Assembly (NCBI GenBank): GCA_000827205.1
Contig: KN832562.1
Coordinates: 913,831-977,830 of the forward strand
Source: Plicaturopsis crispa FD-325 SS-3
Taxonomy: Eukaryota > Basidiomycota > Agaricomycetes > Amylocorticiales > Amylocorticiaceae
Length of the DNA stretch: 64,000 nucleotides
Direction: 5' to 3'
Shown here: positions 55,322 through 64,000 of the stretch, piece after piece
Layout of the letters: every line of letters starts with the position of its first letter
Numbering within the stretch: position 1 is the stretch's first letter
Notes under the pieces: generated by a model
Seen by the model: only the letters and a program-made list of their open reading frames with translations
What the model was told of the DNA's origin: nothing
The model's database searches: none
Made by a program: the position numbers and the translations under genes

Positions 55322-56278
55322 TCATGTCTGCGAATCCAATGCACCCGCTGCAGCTTCCTGCACATCCGATGTACCAGTCGCAGCCTCCTGCGACGCACCA
55401 GCCTCCGCCGCAGCACTGGCTTTCTTCCGCTCCTGCAGCGCAAACCAATCCTCTTCCAAATTCCCCTGCGTGCCGTGCTCGCGAAATCAGCCCACGGCAC
55501 TCCCAGTCCAACGCGAGGGGTAGGACGGGAAACGTACATGTTAATCGTATCCCAAAACATCCCCTCCCTAAACAACGCCTTCCGATTCGTGCCCTCCAAC
55601 ACGAATCCCCTACCCTCTCTCCCTTAGCTCACAATACCAACGTCATATGCTAGAACGACTCACGCTTAATCATAAGCCCTCCGCGCCCCGACATTCCACG
55701 ACGACGCGGTGCATCCCCAGCCTTAAAAACGCCTGCTCGAGGATCCACCCCACGGTTTCCGTGCCGTTGGTGGGCGGGGGCGATGAGGACGGAGAGGGTG
55801 GTGGAGCGGTTGTGGAAGAGGGCGGGGGAGGGCGGGGAGAAGTCGATGGCGCCGATGGGGGTGCCGGGGAGAGGGGAAGAGGGGGAGGAGGGGGCGGGGA
55901 GGCAGACGACGGCGCTAACGCGGGGCATTGGTCACTCAGACTGGTACTCGAGGCTTAGACGGAAGGACGTACCAGAGCACGTTCGGCCCAGTGCTCCGCC
56001 AGTTCCTTCTTGCTCCTCGGGCTGTATGCATCGTCTCCCCGTCAGCCCAGCGCCACGCACGAACGAACGAAAAAGAGTGGCAGAGTGGTAGAGCGGCAAG
56101 ATAGAGCGGAAAGGAACGCACTAGGGCGCGCGCACAGACGACTCTTTGAGCGTCACCGGATCCTCAGGCTGCATCACCAGATCCTCAGGCTGCATCCACG
56201 CGAAGACGTGCTCGACGCCCGCGTCCTCCCATGCGCGGTACACGAGTGCATGTCCGCTGAGATGTTCGGGGCTGCCAT
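55322..56278 (-). pseudogene. GNAT-family acetyltransferase, copy B (pseudogene)
   Basis: Clearly homologous to copy C along its length, but broken. After MAAPNISADMH a 13-nt deletion relative to copy C shifts the frame before VYRAWED. An 18-nt tandem duplication repeats the MQPEDxV segment. The second exon lacks 14 nt at its end (ERAL instead of ERAPAALL). The acetyl-CoA loop region has lost about 12 nt so that the RLGYGTEA stretch is gone, and the motif after LEQAF is also shortened. Splice sites and the last exon (LEEDWFALQERKKAS) are still recognisable, with a short remnant of the Ala/Ser/Gln tail seen in copy C. Lesions of several kinds suggest it has been non-functional for some time. 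Confidence 0.85.
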
Positions 56279-56545
56279 CTCGTCGTTGCGCGCAAGGGGT
56301 TCTACGGCGTGTTAATGTTGCGTTCGCCACGATGTGTTAATGTTGCGACGGCCGGGGTAAGGTGGGTTATATGGGCTCGAGCCAAAGCGACCGGCTCCGT
56401 AGCAAGCAGCCTATAGACTCTGTGCATATGGCAGGCAAGCAGAATTCCAAGGTGGGCCTGGAGATACGAGGAAGACGAATGATCTTGTTAGATCGTTCCT
56501 TGACCCGTTCAATTCACGGACAAGCGTCCGCGGGATATGTGGACT
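56279..56545. other. Promoter-side flank of pseudogene B
   Basis: Contains one arm of an inverted promoter repeat (about 56355-56440) matching the region upstream of copy C. Confidence 0.5.
56355..56440 (+). repeat. Inverted promoter repeat, left arm
   Basis: Pairs in reverse complement with about 58240-58350. Shared blocks are gaccggctccgtag, aagcagcct and atggcaggca. Each arm lies upstream of an acetyltransferase copy pointing away (B left, C right). Confidence 0.65.
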
Positions 56546-56830
56546 TGAAGTAGGCGTCGGAACTCCAGGATATAGTATACTGTGAGACTGTGGCCATCAT
56601 CCATCATCGCGGCGGCGGCGGAATCCATGGCTGAAGCCACTGCTCATAGCGCACATGTTGTATTACTTGACAATGATACTGAATGTGCACAGGTAAATTG
56701 CGTAGACCAGGGAAGAAGAGATAAACAATCGATCACCTTTTTCTACATGACGGCGAGAGGAAACTCGCGTCGTGGACCCCGCGTCGAAGGTGTCCTCTGG
56801 AGTCTGTTCTACGGTCAGTATCGGAGAGTA
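56546..56830 (+). repeat. Direct repeat, copy 2
   Basis: Second copy of 53101-53405. Same GGC-rich run, ATG (MAEATAHSAHVV) and donor-like site, with a few indels. It does not lead into a coiled-coil gene; the 3' end of a kinase relic follows on the other strand. Confidence 0.75.
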
Positions 56831-57063
56831 AGTGAGCTGAGCAATATGTAACTTCTAGCCTGGTGGGTTTCTGTCGGTTTCTCCGGTTTTGCTGCCTGTG
56901 TCTGTCAGTACTCGCTACACGTCGCGCGATGTCCTGCAACTTCCTCGTCGGTCCATGTTGCGCTTGGATTGGCCTCCCGCACAGTGATCTGCGTCTTTGA
57001 TGCCGGTGAGTAGCGTTCGGAACGGACTGGCAGTCGAAATAAGTGGGCAATTCTGGCATAGTA

Positions 57064-57893
57064 CTACTTACGCGCAGACCGAGTCAGGAATAATGCGAAC
57101 TTGATACCTGCAGCGATTTCCGCCGGGAGCGTCTCCCAATTACCTAGAAAAGGCGGCCGTTTGGCGACGTGCTTTCCAAGCGCCTCATACAGGTAGAAGA
57201 TTGACTCCAAGTCGTCGAGATACGTGTGTGGAAGGTGGCCTACTAAGCAGCACCTGGACCGACTGAAATGCATAGGATCCCTGTATACTCGTTAGTCGGA
57301 TATGGGCAGAGACGCTGTACCGTCCTGAGGTCGTGTCTGCGGGAGCTTGTGAGACGGCTGCGCGCGACAGCGGAGTCGAGATCTACCAGGATGCCGCGTT
57401 TTTTCCTGGACCGCCGCAATCATGGATCGGAGGATGTTCTGCGCGCTGACTCGGATGTCGCGATGCAAGATCACGGCTGGTGAGAATCGGTCGCGGTGAC
57501 CTGCGGACATGAGCAAGCGCCTGGAGATTCAGATAGTTAACACGTACCTATGAGGACATCGTGGGCGGCCCACAGCAATTCGAGGCTCCAAGTCGAGCTG
57601 AACTCTGTGTTCGGGCGGGGTGTCGAGACTATCCGGCGGCGCAGGTGCAGGTTGACATTGACATCGATAGACGCGCCCCGGTCTGAGGCTTGCTGCATAT
57701 CGCTTGAGGTCATTTGCATGCCGTCCTCGACAGTGTCCGTTTGAGAGATCTTCGAGTCAGTGCCACGCCCACGTCTGCTGTGGGGCTTGAAACCGTGTTC
57801 CGGGATGCCATGGTAGGACGCAAGAAGAAAGAACAGAATTTTTTCGTTGTACTGTTGTACGCACTCACTGAGCAGTAACGTGTAACAAATCAC
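57064..57893 (-). pseudogene. FunK1-type fungal protein kinase relic
   Basis: Minus-strand fragments of the Agaricomycete FunK1 kinase domain in correct order but in different frames: TPRPNTEFSSTW, an intron, ILHRDIRVSAQNIL (catalytic loop), GILVDLDSAVARS (metal-binding loop), FQSVQVLLS, and HTYLDDLESIFYL (the hallmark DDLES motif). A one-base shift falls in an A6 run between the catalytic and metal loops, another at the activation segment, and another just before HTYLDD. The N-terminal third is missing or unrecognisable. It is most likely a dead kinase gene trapped between acetyltransferase copies B and C. Confidence 0.72.
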
Positions 57894-58239
57894 CGGCAGG
57901 TCCCTAGGTATCAGTGGACGGGACTTCGAGACGGGGTCCAGCGGAGCAGTTGCGCGAAAGTGCAGAGCAAGGCTGAAAGCAGTGTCACGGCTGCAGGCCT
58001 GCGACGAGGTATTGGATGCGAGGCCTCTGTATGACCGGATTGCGTGAGCCCAACTTGTGTAAACGGTTTGAACTTTGCGTACCTTGCGTTGTCACGGTTG
58101 TTACGCGTTTACGGTTGGGTGGCACACGCACTGCGCAGCAGCCAGATAGCGGACGTAATCTGATAAGATCATTCATCATCTGTTCGTCTCCGCGCGCTGT
58201 CACTCTCCTCCTTCTCCGTATCTGTAGGACAATATGGTC

Positions 58240-58350
58240 CCACATCGTAAATCTGCCTGCCATATCCACAAGGTCTAGGCTGCTGCTTACTACGGAGCCG
58301 GTCACTCTGACTCAAGCGAGTAGCACTGCGGAGGTACCCGTCGCCATATA
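58240..58350 (-). repeat. Inverted promoter repeat, right arm
   Basis: Reverse complement of 56355-56440. The segment just downstream contains a catataac TATA-like element about 65 bp before the start of copy C. Confidence 0.65.
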
Positions 58351-58415
58351 ACCCTCTACCCGTCACCCGTTGAACTCGAACGCACGCCGTTTTACTAAAC
58401 ACCCTACACGAAGAG

Positions 58416-59695
58416 ATGGCAGCCCCAGACATCCCGTCAGACATGCACCGCTCCGAGCGGCTCGTGTACCGTGCATGGGAGGACGGCGACGTCGACCACG
58501 TATTCGCGTGGATGCAGGATCCGGTGACGCTTACGAAGTCGTCTGTGCGCGCGCCTTAGTGCGTTACCGTGTTTTTTTCTTTCGGCGTCGCGCTAACTGT
58601 TAGGGAAATAATGAATAGTCCAAGGAGTAAGAAGGAGCTGGCAGAGCACTGGGCCGAACGCGCGCCCGCAGCGCTCCTCTGGTACGTCCGTCCATGCATG
58701 CATCCTCTCCCCTTCCACATCCGCTCATCCCTCCCACACAGCGCGGTAATAACCCTCCCCTCCCCCTCTTCCCCTTCCTCCCCTCTCCCCGGCACGCCCA
58801 TCGGCGTCATCGACTTCTCCCCTCCCCTCCCCTCCCTCGCGCACAATCGCTCCACCACCCTCTCCGTCCTCATCTCCCCCTCCCACCAGCGCCTTGGCTA
58901 CGGCACGGAAGCGGTGGGGTGGATCCTCGAGCAGGCGTTTATGAGGCTGGGGCTGCACCGCGTGGCGCTGAGCGCGTCGCCGTGGAATGTGGGCGCGCGG
59001 AGGGCTTATGAGAAAGCGTGAGTCGTTCGATTTAGCTTGTGTTAATGTGGGGTGGGGACTGATAGAGTGGTGTGGTGGTGGTGTGGGTGGTGCTACAGGG
59101 GCTTCGTGTTGGAGGGGACGAATCGGAAGGCGTTGTTTAGGGAGGGCAAGTTCTGGGATACCATTAACATGTGCGTTCAAGTTTCCCGTTTTCCTGTTCT
59201 CCAGCCCTACCTTTCGCGTCGGAGTATGCTTGCGTTGGAGTACCGTGCGCTAATTTCGCGGACACGGACAGGGGAATACTGGAGGAGGACTGGTTTGCGC
59301 TGCAGGAGCGGAAGAAGACTGCAGCTGGTGCAGAGGCATCGCAGATTGAAGCTCAGGGTGCGTCGCAGACGGCTGCGGCTGGTGCTTCGCAGGAAGGTGC
59401 AGCTGGTGCATCGCAGGAAGGTGCAGCTGGTGCATCGCAGGAAGGTGCAGCTGGTGCATCGCAGGAAGCGGCGGCTGGTGCATCGCAGACGGCTGCAGCT
59501 GGTGCATCGCAGACGGCTGCAGCTGGTGCATCGCAGACGGCTGCAGCTGCGGGCGTTTCGCAGACGGCTGCAGCTGGTGCATCGCAGACTGCCGTAGCTG
59601 GTGCATCGCAGACGGCTGCTGCAGCTGGTGCATCGCAGACTGCAGCTGCGGGCGTTTCGCAGATTGAAGCAGCAGCTGGTGCATCGCAGACGTGA
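58416..59695 (+). CDS. GNAT-family acetyltransferase, copy C, with long repeat tail
   Basis: Five exons (58416-58558, 58619-58681, 58742-59017, 59099-59170, 59272-59695) give 325 residues. All introns are GT-AG; intron 1 has a CTAAC branch site. The N terminus is MAAPDIPSDMHRSERLVYRA; the GNAT core has LAHNRSTTLSVLI, the acetyl-CoA loop LGYGTEAVGW and AFMRLGLHRVALS. After LEEDWFALQERKKTA the protein runs into about 14 degenerate units of AAAGASQT/AAGASQEG, a tail absent from A, D and E. The catalytic part looks intact, so this copy is probably functional. The repeat is likely a disordered, length-variable extension. Confidence 0.87.
59340..59693 (+). repeat. 24-nt coding minisatellite
   Basis: About 14 units of a 24-nt (sometimes 27-nt) repeat built on gcagctggtgcatcgcag, all in frame inside the last exon of copy C. 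Neighbouring identical units (EGAAGASQ three times) indicate recent expansion. A short degenerate remnant is present in pseudogene B. Confidence 0.85.
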
Positions 59696-59931
59696 TTAGA
59701 ACGCGACCTACGCGTGCATATCGTTAATCATTTCAAACTGCGTTAACCCTGGACCTTTCCGCGCCGTGTAATCGAATTTTTATTCTGAAGACATACGTGC
59801 GGTGCTAAGTATACAGTGTCCATGTTGGATTTGAGACAAAGGCACATAGCACGGAGAAACGGACGCCCAATGTCAATATTGATCTTGTCGAACTTGCGAG
59901 CGAAATCCAAAAGAACTACATTATTTAACAC

Positions 59932-60916
59932 CTAGTATCGTCCCCGACTCAACGGATAATACGACACCTCCGCATCCGACGACAATGCACCACCACCACT
60001 CTTCTCCTCCTGCTCCTTCCTCTCCTGCTCCCGCATAGCAAACCACTCCTCCTCCAAAATCGCCCTGTACACGTTTTGCCGGTCAGCCATCCACACCACC
60101 AATTCGTAGACAGGTCGGAGCCACATAGAGACGCGTACGCACATGGAGATAGCATCCCACCACGCCCCCTCGCGCCACCCCGCCTTCTTGTGCACGCCCT
60201 CCAGTCTGAATCCCCTGTGTACCCCGTCCCACACCCATTAGTCCCCACCACACCACACGTAACTTGAATATCACGAGGACGACTCACGCCTTCTCATAAA
60301 CCCTCCTCCCACCCACATTCCCCGCCGCCGCCCCCAGCGTCACCCGATGCACCCCCAGCCTCATAAAAGCCTGCTCGAGCACCCATTTCGTCACCTCCGT
60401 GCCGTACCCTTTCCCTTGATGGGAGGGGGCGACTATTATTGACATACTTGTGGTGCGATTGTGCAGGAGAAGCGGGTCGAGGGGCGCTAGAGAGGCGAGG
60501 GCGATGGGCAGGGAGGATGGGCAGGGGTGTGGAGGAGGGGGAGGGGGAGGGGGAGGGGGAGGGGAGGTAGGCGACGATGCTAGTGGAGGGGAAAGGTGGA
60601 AGGGGAGACGGTAAGAGGTAGGGCAAGAGGGAGGGAGGGGACGTACCAGAGGAGGGACGTTGCTGCGCGGTGCGTCCATTTCTCTAATAGCTCCTTCTTG
60701 CTGCGCGGGCTGCATTGTGTTAGCACAATAACACTGCGAATAAGGTTGGAGAGCAGAAGGGACGTACATGGGCGCCTGCGCACTCGACATCGTGAGCGTC
60801 ACCGGGTCCTGGAGCCACACGAACAGGTGGTCGACGTCCGTGTCCTCCCAGGCGCGGTAGACGAGGCGGCCGAAGGCGGGGTGGAACATGTCGGAGGGGA
60901 TGTTCGGGGCTGCCAT
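59932..60916 (-). pseudogene. GNAT-family acetyltransferase, copy D (probable frameshift)
   Basis: Starts MAAPNIPSDMFHPAFGRLV at 60916 and ends in a Tyr/Ser-rich tail (SYYPLSRGRY) at 59932. Exon 2 (SKKELLEKW) and its GT donor are normal. Exon 3 then begins IVAYLPSPSP in the phase set by the splice sites, but the conserved block HNRTTSMSIIVAPS, loop KGYGTEVTKW and AFMRLGVHRVTL lie one base out of phase. The shift falls in or just after the CCCCCT run at 60533-60568. Either one base has been lost or gained in the run (dead gene or assembly error) or an unusual splice is used. All other motifs are intact, so the lesion is recent or not real. Confidence 0.75.
60533..60568 (-). repeat. CCCCCT microsatellite inside copy D
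   Basis: About five hexamer units (gaggggg on the plus strand) encoding Ser-Pro repeats in one frame and poly-Pro in another. The same linker is Ser/Pro-rich but shorter in copies B, C and E. Confidence 0.85.
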
Positions 60917-61461
60917 GGTTCAATTCGCGCGTAGATGGTATACGTACTGAGCACAGAGGAAGTGGGACGGCTTGAGGTGTATGTATAGATGGTGCGGTGA
61001 GTACCTGCGCAGTGCTTGATTGCAGTTCTTGCAGTCCGCAGTTGATAAGACAAGAGACAGAGACGAGAGGAACGGCCACGCAGTGCGATTCATCTTATCA
61101 GATGGCGTGATAAATCGAGAGCTGACTGTGCACCGAAATCGTGAATGCACATGGCCAGGGCGCTACTGCATTTCGAGGACATCCGGGAAGCACTGCACGT
61201 ATACATAGCACTACGTTTTCAAACGAACGAGACGCAACCCGTGTACGAGTTCGTGCGGCTCACATTGGACGTGCGTACGTATGCATGGGTCGGAGAACTT
61301 GTCAGGTTTTGCGGACGGTCTAGTTTTCAAACGAATGACATCTATCCGTGAAGCATACGAACAGTTAGTTCACAGGTGAACATTATCTGACCACATACTG
61401 CACGCTATCTCTAGACGACGCGTCTCGCGCCCGCGCACTCTATCTTCATTCGCGCGTCGTG
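60917..61461. other. Intergenic region between copies D and E
   Basis: Promoter side of D and 3' side of E. A short direct repeat of the phrase gttttcaaacgaa occurs at about 61217 and 61322. No supported gene. Confidence 0.4.
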
Positions 61462-62348
61462 CTACGAGCTCCCCTCCGCCGCCTCTATCCTCCGCTCAGC
61501 TTCCGCCTTCTCTTGCGCAGCGAACCACTCTTCCTCGAGTATACCCCTGCATGCACATAGCCCGTAAGCGTCCGAGTATACCCCAAGCACACGGAGGATA
61601 GTGGGGAGAAACGAGACACGCACATATTAATGACATCCCAAAACTTCCCCTCCCGGAAAAGCACCTTCCTTGTCGTCCCCTCATACGTGAATCCCCTACA
61701 ACACGCGTACCGTTACCATCTCACACCCAAGAAAACACGGTAGGGTACTCACGCCTTCTCATAAGCCCCCCTTGCCCTCGCATTCCACCCACCCGCAATC
61801 AAACCCACGCGGTGCACCCCCAGCCTTCTGAACGCCCACCCCAGTATCCACCTAACCGACTCGGTCCCGAAGCCGCGCGACTGGAAGGCGGGGGCGAGGA
61901 TGATGGAGAGGGTGGTGGTGCGCGAGTGGGCGAGGGTGGGGTCGATGGGCCAGAGGTCGATTAGGCCGATGGGTTGCGGGCTGGAAGGTGGATTTGAAGC
62001 AGAGGGGAGGCAGATTACGGCGCTGGTGGAGGTGAGTGGATGGGAAGAGGGAGGGGAAGGAGGGACGTACAAGAAGAGCGCGGTTTTGGACCGCTTGGTC
62101 CAGTATTCCTGGACGTCTTGTTTGCTCTGTAGTCTGCCGTGTCGAAGTATAGGTTATAGATGTACGGAATGAGAACGGGATACGCGGACGTACGTGATCA
62201 TGCGCGGCGACATCGACGTGACCGTCTCCCCGTCCTGCAGCCACTCATACACCGCGTCGATGTCCGTGGCCGCGTCCCACGCGCGGTACACCAGCCGCTC
62301 GGAGCGGAAGAGGTCTTTCGGGACTGAGGGGCGGAGGGGCTGCTGCAT
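61462..62348 (-). CDS. GNAT-family acetyltransferase, copy E
   Basis: Five exons (62348-62194, 62133-62071, 62022-61753, 61695-61624, 61546-61462) give 214 residues with the same phases and nearly the same exon sizes as copy A. Motifs: PKDLFRSERLVYRAWDA, AHSRTTTLSIILAPA, acetyl-CoA loop SRGFGTESVRW, AFRRLGVHRVGLI, then TTRKVLFREGKFWDVINM. The last exon is GILEEEWFAAQEKAEAERR with a short charged tail. The start at 62348 gives the same exon-1 phase as the paralogues; an ATG 21 nt further up lies inside a heptamer repeat. It is the most divergent of the intact copies and probably functional. Confidence 0.85.
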
Positions 62349-62351
62349 GTC

Positions 62352-62396
62352 GCAAAGTTCAAAGTTCAAAGTTCAAAGTTCAAAGTTCAAAGTTCG
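62352..62396. repeat. Heptamer tandem repeat at the start of copy E
   Basis: Six or so copies of agttcaa abut the start codon of copy E, followed by decayed copies to about 62440. Its position in the leader could change start-codon context or transcription. Confidence 0.8.
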
Positions 62397-62440
62397 AGGT
62401 GAGTTCAAAGTTCAAGGTGAGTTCAAGTGTAAGGTGAGCT

Positions 62441-62988
62441 GTGAGAGATGAAGGGTAGCAGTGATGTTCAGCGCACCTGCAGGACCTTTATACCGCGATC
62501 TCCTGGGCCTCATCGATGAACACCGACCGAAGGGGCTGTACTCGTTGAATAGAGATTTACGCGGTGCTAGCAAAGTGATTGACGCGTACCCAGAACAGCG
62601 GGCCCGGGCCATTTTGTAAGATGCGGACGAGTCGGCGGCGTGGTCGTCCTATCAGCTAAGTAGAGCGAGTCGAGTCAGACGCTAGTACCAATACTTGCGC
62701 ATCGAGCTACCAGCATGATAGGAAATATAGGATGTTGATGCATGGATATCGATGCAGGTTGGATGCAGGGAAAGTGCGCGGTGCCTTGCAAAGTCGCATC
62801 GGTGCCGAATCCGATATTCAATTTCAGAGTCACGCAACAGCCACAAGATAGATAGCGATATTGAAAATCGAAATCAGTTGTGAACGTTTGGACACTGGAC
62901 ATCCAATCATGTCGACGATCCTATCAAGTCGACGTCGCCTTTGTTATCATGTCGACGCCGCCGCCTTTGCCTCCTGCGCCTCTTTTTC
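62441..62988. other. Intergenic region between copies E and F
   Basis: No supported gene. A short phrase catgtcgac / catgtcgacgcc recurs near 62910 and 62948. Confidence 0.4.
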
Positions 62989-63767
62989 CTAATTAGCAAG
63001 CCACTCGGTCTCCAGGATTCCCCTGCAAGCGAAATGTTGAGTACAGAGGCGACGATAGGATGTAGGATGCAAGGTGTAAGGTGAATTGGATTGGGCGCAC
63101 ATTATGATGGTATCCCACCACTGCCCCTCCAGCCACGTATTCTTCCTCTTCACGCCCTCGTACACGAACCCGCTATCACCCCCAACATATCACCCACCCA
63201 CCCACACACAACATCAGTCACCCTCAAAAAACACATCAGGCTCATAGCACTCACGCTTTCTCATAAACCCTCCTCGCCCCCGCATTCCCCTCCGCCACCG
63301 CCAACCCCACCCGATGGAACCCATACCGCCTAAACGCCATCCCCAGCGTCCACCGCATCGCCTCCGTGCCGTACCCCCGCCGCCCGATGATGATCCCGAC
63401 GCCGGTAGTGCGGTTCTGCGAGGAGGAGGCGTCGGGGGGCGGGAGGTCTACGATGCCGATGGGGGTGGGGGAGGTGGGGGAGGGGAGGCAGACTACGACG
63501 AGGAGAAGCGCGACGGAGGCGTATTTCGTCCAGCCCTCCGCTGTCGTCATGCTTGCAGGTCTTTCCGCGCACCACACCACACGTCCGTCAGTTCCATATA
63601 TGACATTAGATTGGACGACGCGAAGGAACGCACTTGATAGCCTTGGGCCACATATACGCGAGCGTGTGCGGGTCCTGGAGCCACTCGTGCAGGATCGGCG
63701 CGTCGGTCTTCTCGTCCCACGCGCGGTAGAGGAGCCGCGGGGAGCGGAAGACGTCTTCGGGGATCTG
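62989..63767 (-). pseudogene. GNAT-family acetyltransferase, copy F (truncated, early stop)
   Basis: Homology starts at QIPEDVFRSPRLLYRAWDEK (63767) with no in-frame ATG before an upstream stop codon. The second exon runs straight into the third (ASVALLLVVVCLPSP), so the intron present here in copies A-E has been cleanly lost. The acetyl-CoA loop RRGYGTEAMRW, RYGFHRVGLAV and RRVYEKA are intact. The last exon reads GILETEWLAN and then TAG; beyond the stop the frame continues with EKEAQEAKAAAST, the expected tail, to a second stop at 62947. The copy is probably non-functional unless it starts at a non-AUG codon or an upstream exon exists. Confidence 0.78.
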
Positions 63768-63903
63768 CAGACGGCACTGCGTCGAACTGCCAGTAGTAAA
63801 GAAACCGCACAGTCACTGGCCACGCCACCGTGGCTATGTGTGTATGACGTTCCATCCTTCGTATGCAGTTGTTTTATGGTCGCGTCGATGACCGTCTGCG
63901 CAG

Positions 63904-63979
63904 GGGAATTCTCGAGGAGGAATGGTTTGCGCTACAGGGAGAGGAGGGTCCTCGCGAGAAATCAGAGAAGAAGAAATGA
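63904..63979 (+). pseudogene. Orphan last exon of a seventh acetyltransferase copy
   Basis: Nearly identical to the last exon of copy A (GILEEEWFALQGEEGPREKS versus GILEEEWFALQGEDGSREKS), including the preceding intron end and the sequence after the stop up to the window edge. Homology begins abruptly near 63855, right beside the 5' end of copy F on the other strand, and no upstream exons are present. It marks a recent rearrangement breakpoint and continues past the window. Confidence 0.8.
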
Positions 63980-64000
63980 CACGTACACGTACAATGTAGC

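Noticed and set aside
59052-59684. Gln/His/Leu- and Arg/Leu-rich open frames over the copy C tail
   Set aside because: Shadow frames of the 24-nt coding minisatellite. The Ala-Gly-Ser-Gln frame continues the acetyltransferase last exon with correct splice phase.

Overview
This window is nuclear DNA from a basidiomycete fungus, most likely a wood- or litter-associated Agaricomycete. Genes are split by many short introns (about 50-100 nt) with CTNAY-type branch sites. The content is typical of the group: an F-box/leucine-rich protein, a cytochrome P450, an oligopeptide transporter, a DASH/Dam1 subunit and a FunK1-type kinase relic. No rRNA, tRNA, CRISPR array, plasmid-like feature or intact transposon was found.

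0-12 kb: an F-box protein (+); a gene-free stretch holding a foldback (MITE-like) inverted repeat; an eight-exon cytochrome P450 (+); and a very long Ser/Pro/His-rich protein of unknown function (+). 12-24 kb: three chromosome-mechanics genes lie almost side by side, namely cohesin SMC1 (-), DASH subunit DAM1 (-) and condensin subunit 3/CAP-G (+), with one uncharacterised 239-aa protein between them. 24-37 kb: SEC23 of the COPII coat (-), an orphan 258-aa protein with a clear TATA box (+), an OPT-family oligopeptide transporter (+) and the 60S export adaptor NMD3 (+). 37-46 kb: a gene-poor island of about 10 kb. I could resolve only one gene in it, a 64-aa, three-exon protein resembling a stand-alone CBM5/12 carbohydrate-binding module. 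46-51 kb: SDHAF2/Sdh5 (+), a short-chain dehydrogenase (-) and the DEAD-box helicase DHH1/DDX6 (+).

51.7-64 kb is the most unusual part. It holds six copies (A-F) of one GNAT acetyltransferase gene, in both orientations, plus an orphan last exon of a seventh at the right edge. They share a five-exon structure with conserved intron phases. A, C and E look readable (A needs one GC splice donor). B is a multiply broken pseudogene. D carries a frameshift in or next to a CCCCCT microsatellite. F has lost its start codon and one intron and has an early stop. C has gained a long minisatellite-encoded Ala/Gly/Ser/Gln tail. Between them sit a 339-aa coiled-coil protein gene, a frameshifted FunK1-like kinase relic, a 0.3-kb direct repeat and an inverted promoter repeat. 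This looks like a fast-evolving, recombining birth-and-death locus next to a conserved block of housekeeping genes. Its substrate is unknown.

Exon borders were read by eye from splice consensus and family alignment from memory. Coordinates of the large multi-exon genes are gene spans (start codon to stop codon), not single open frames.
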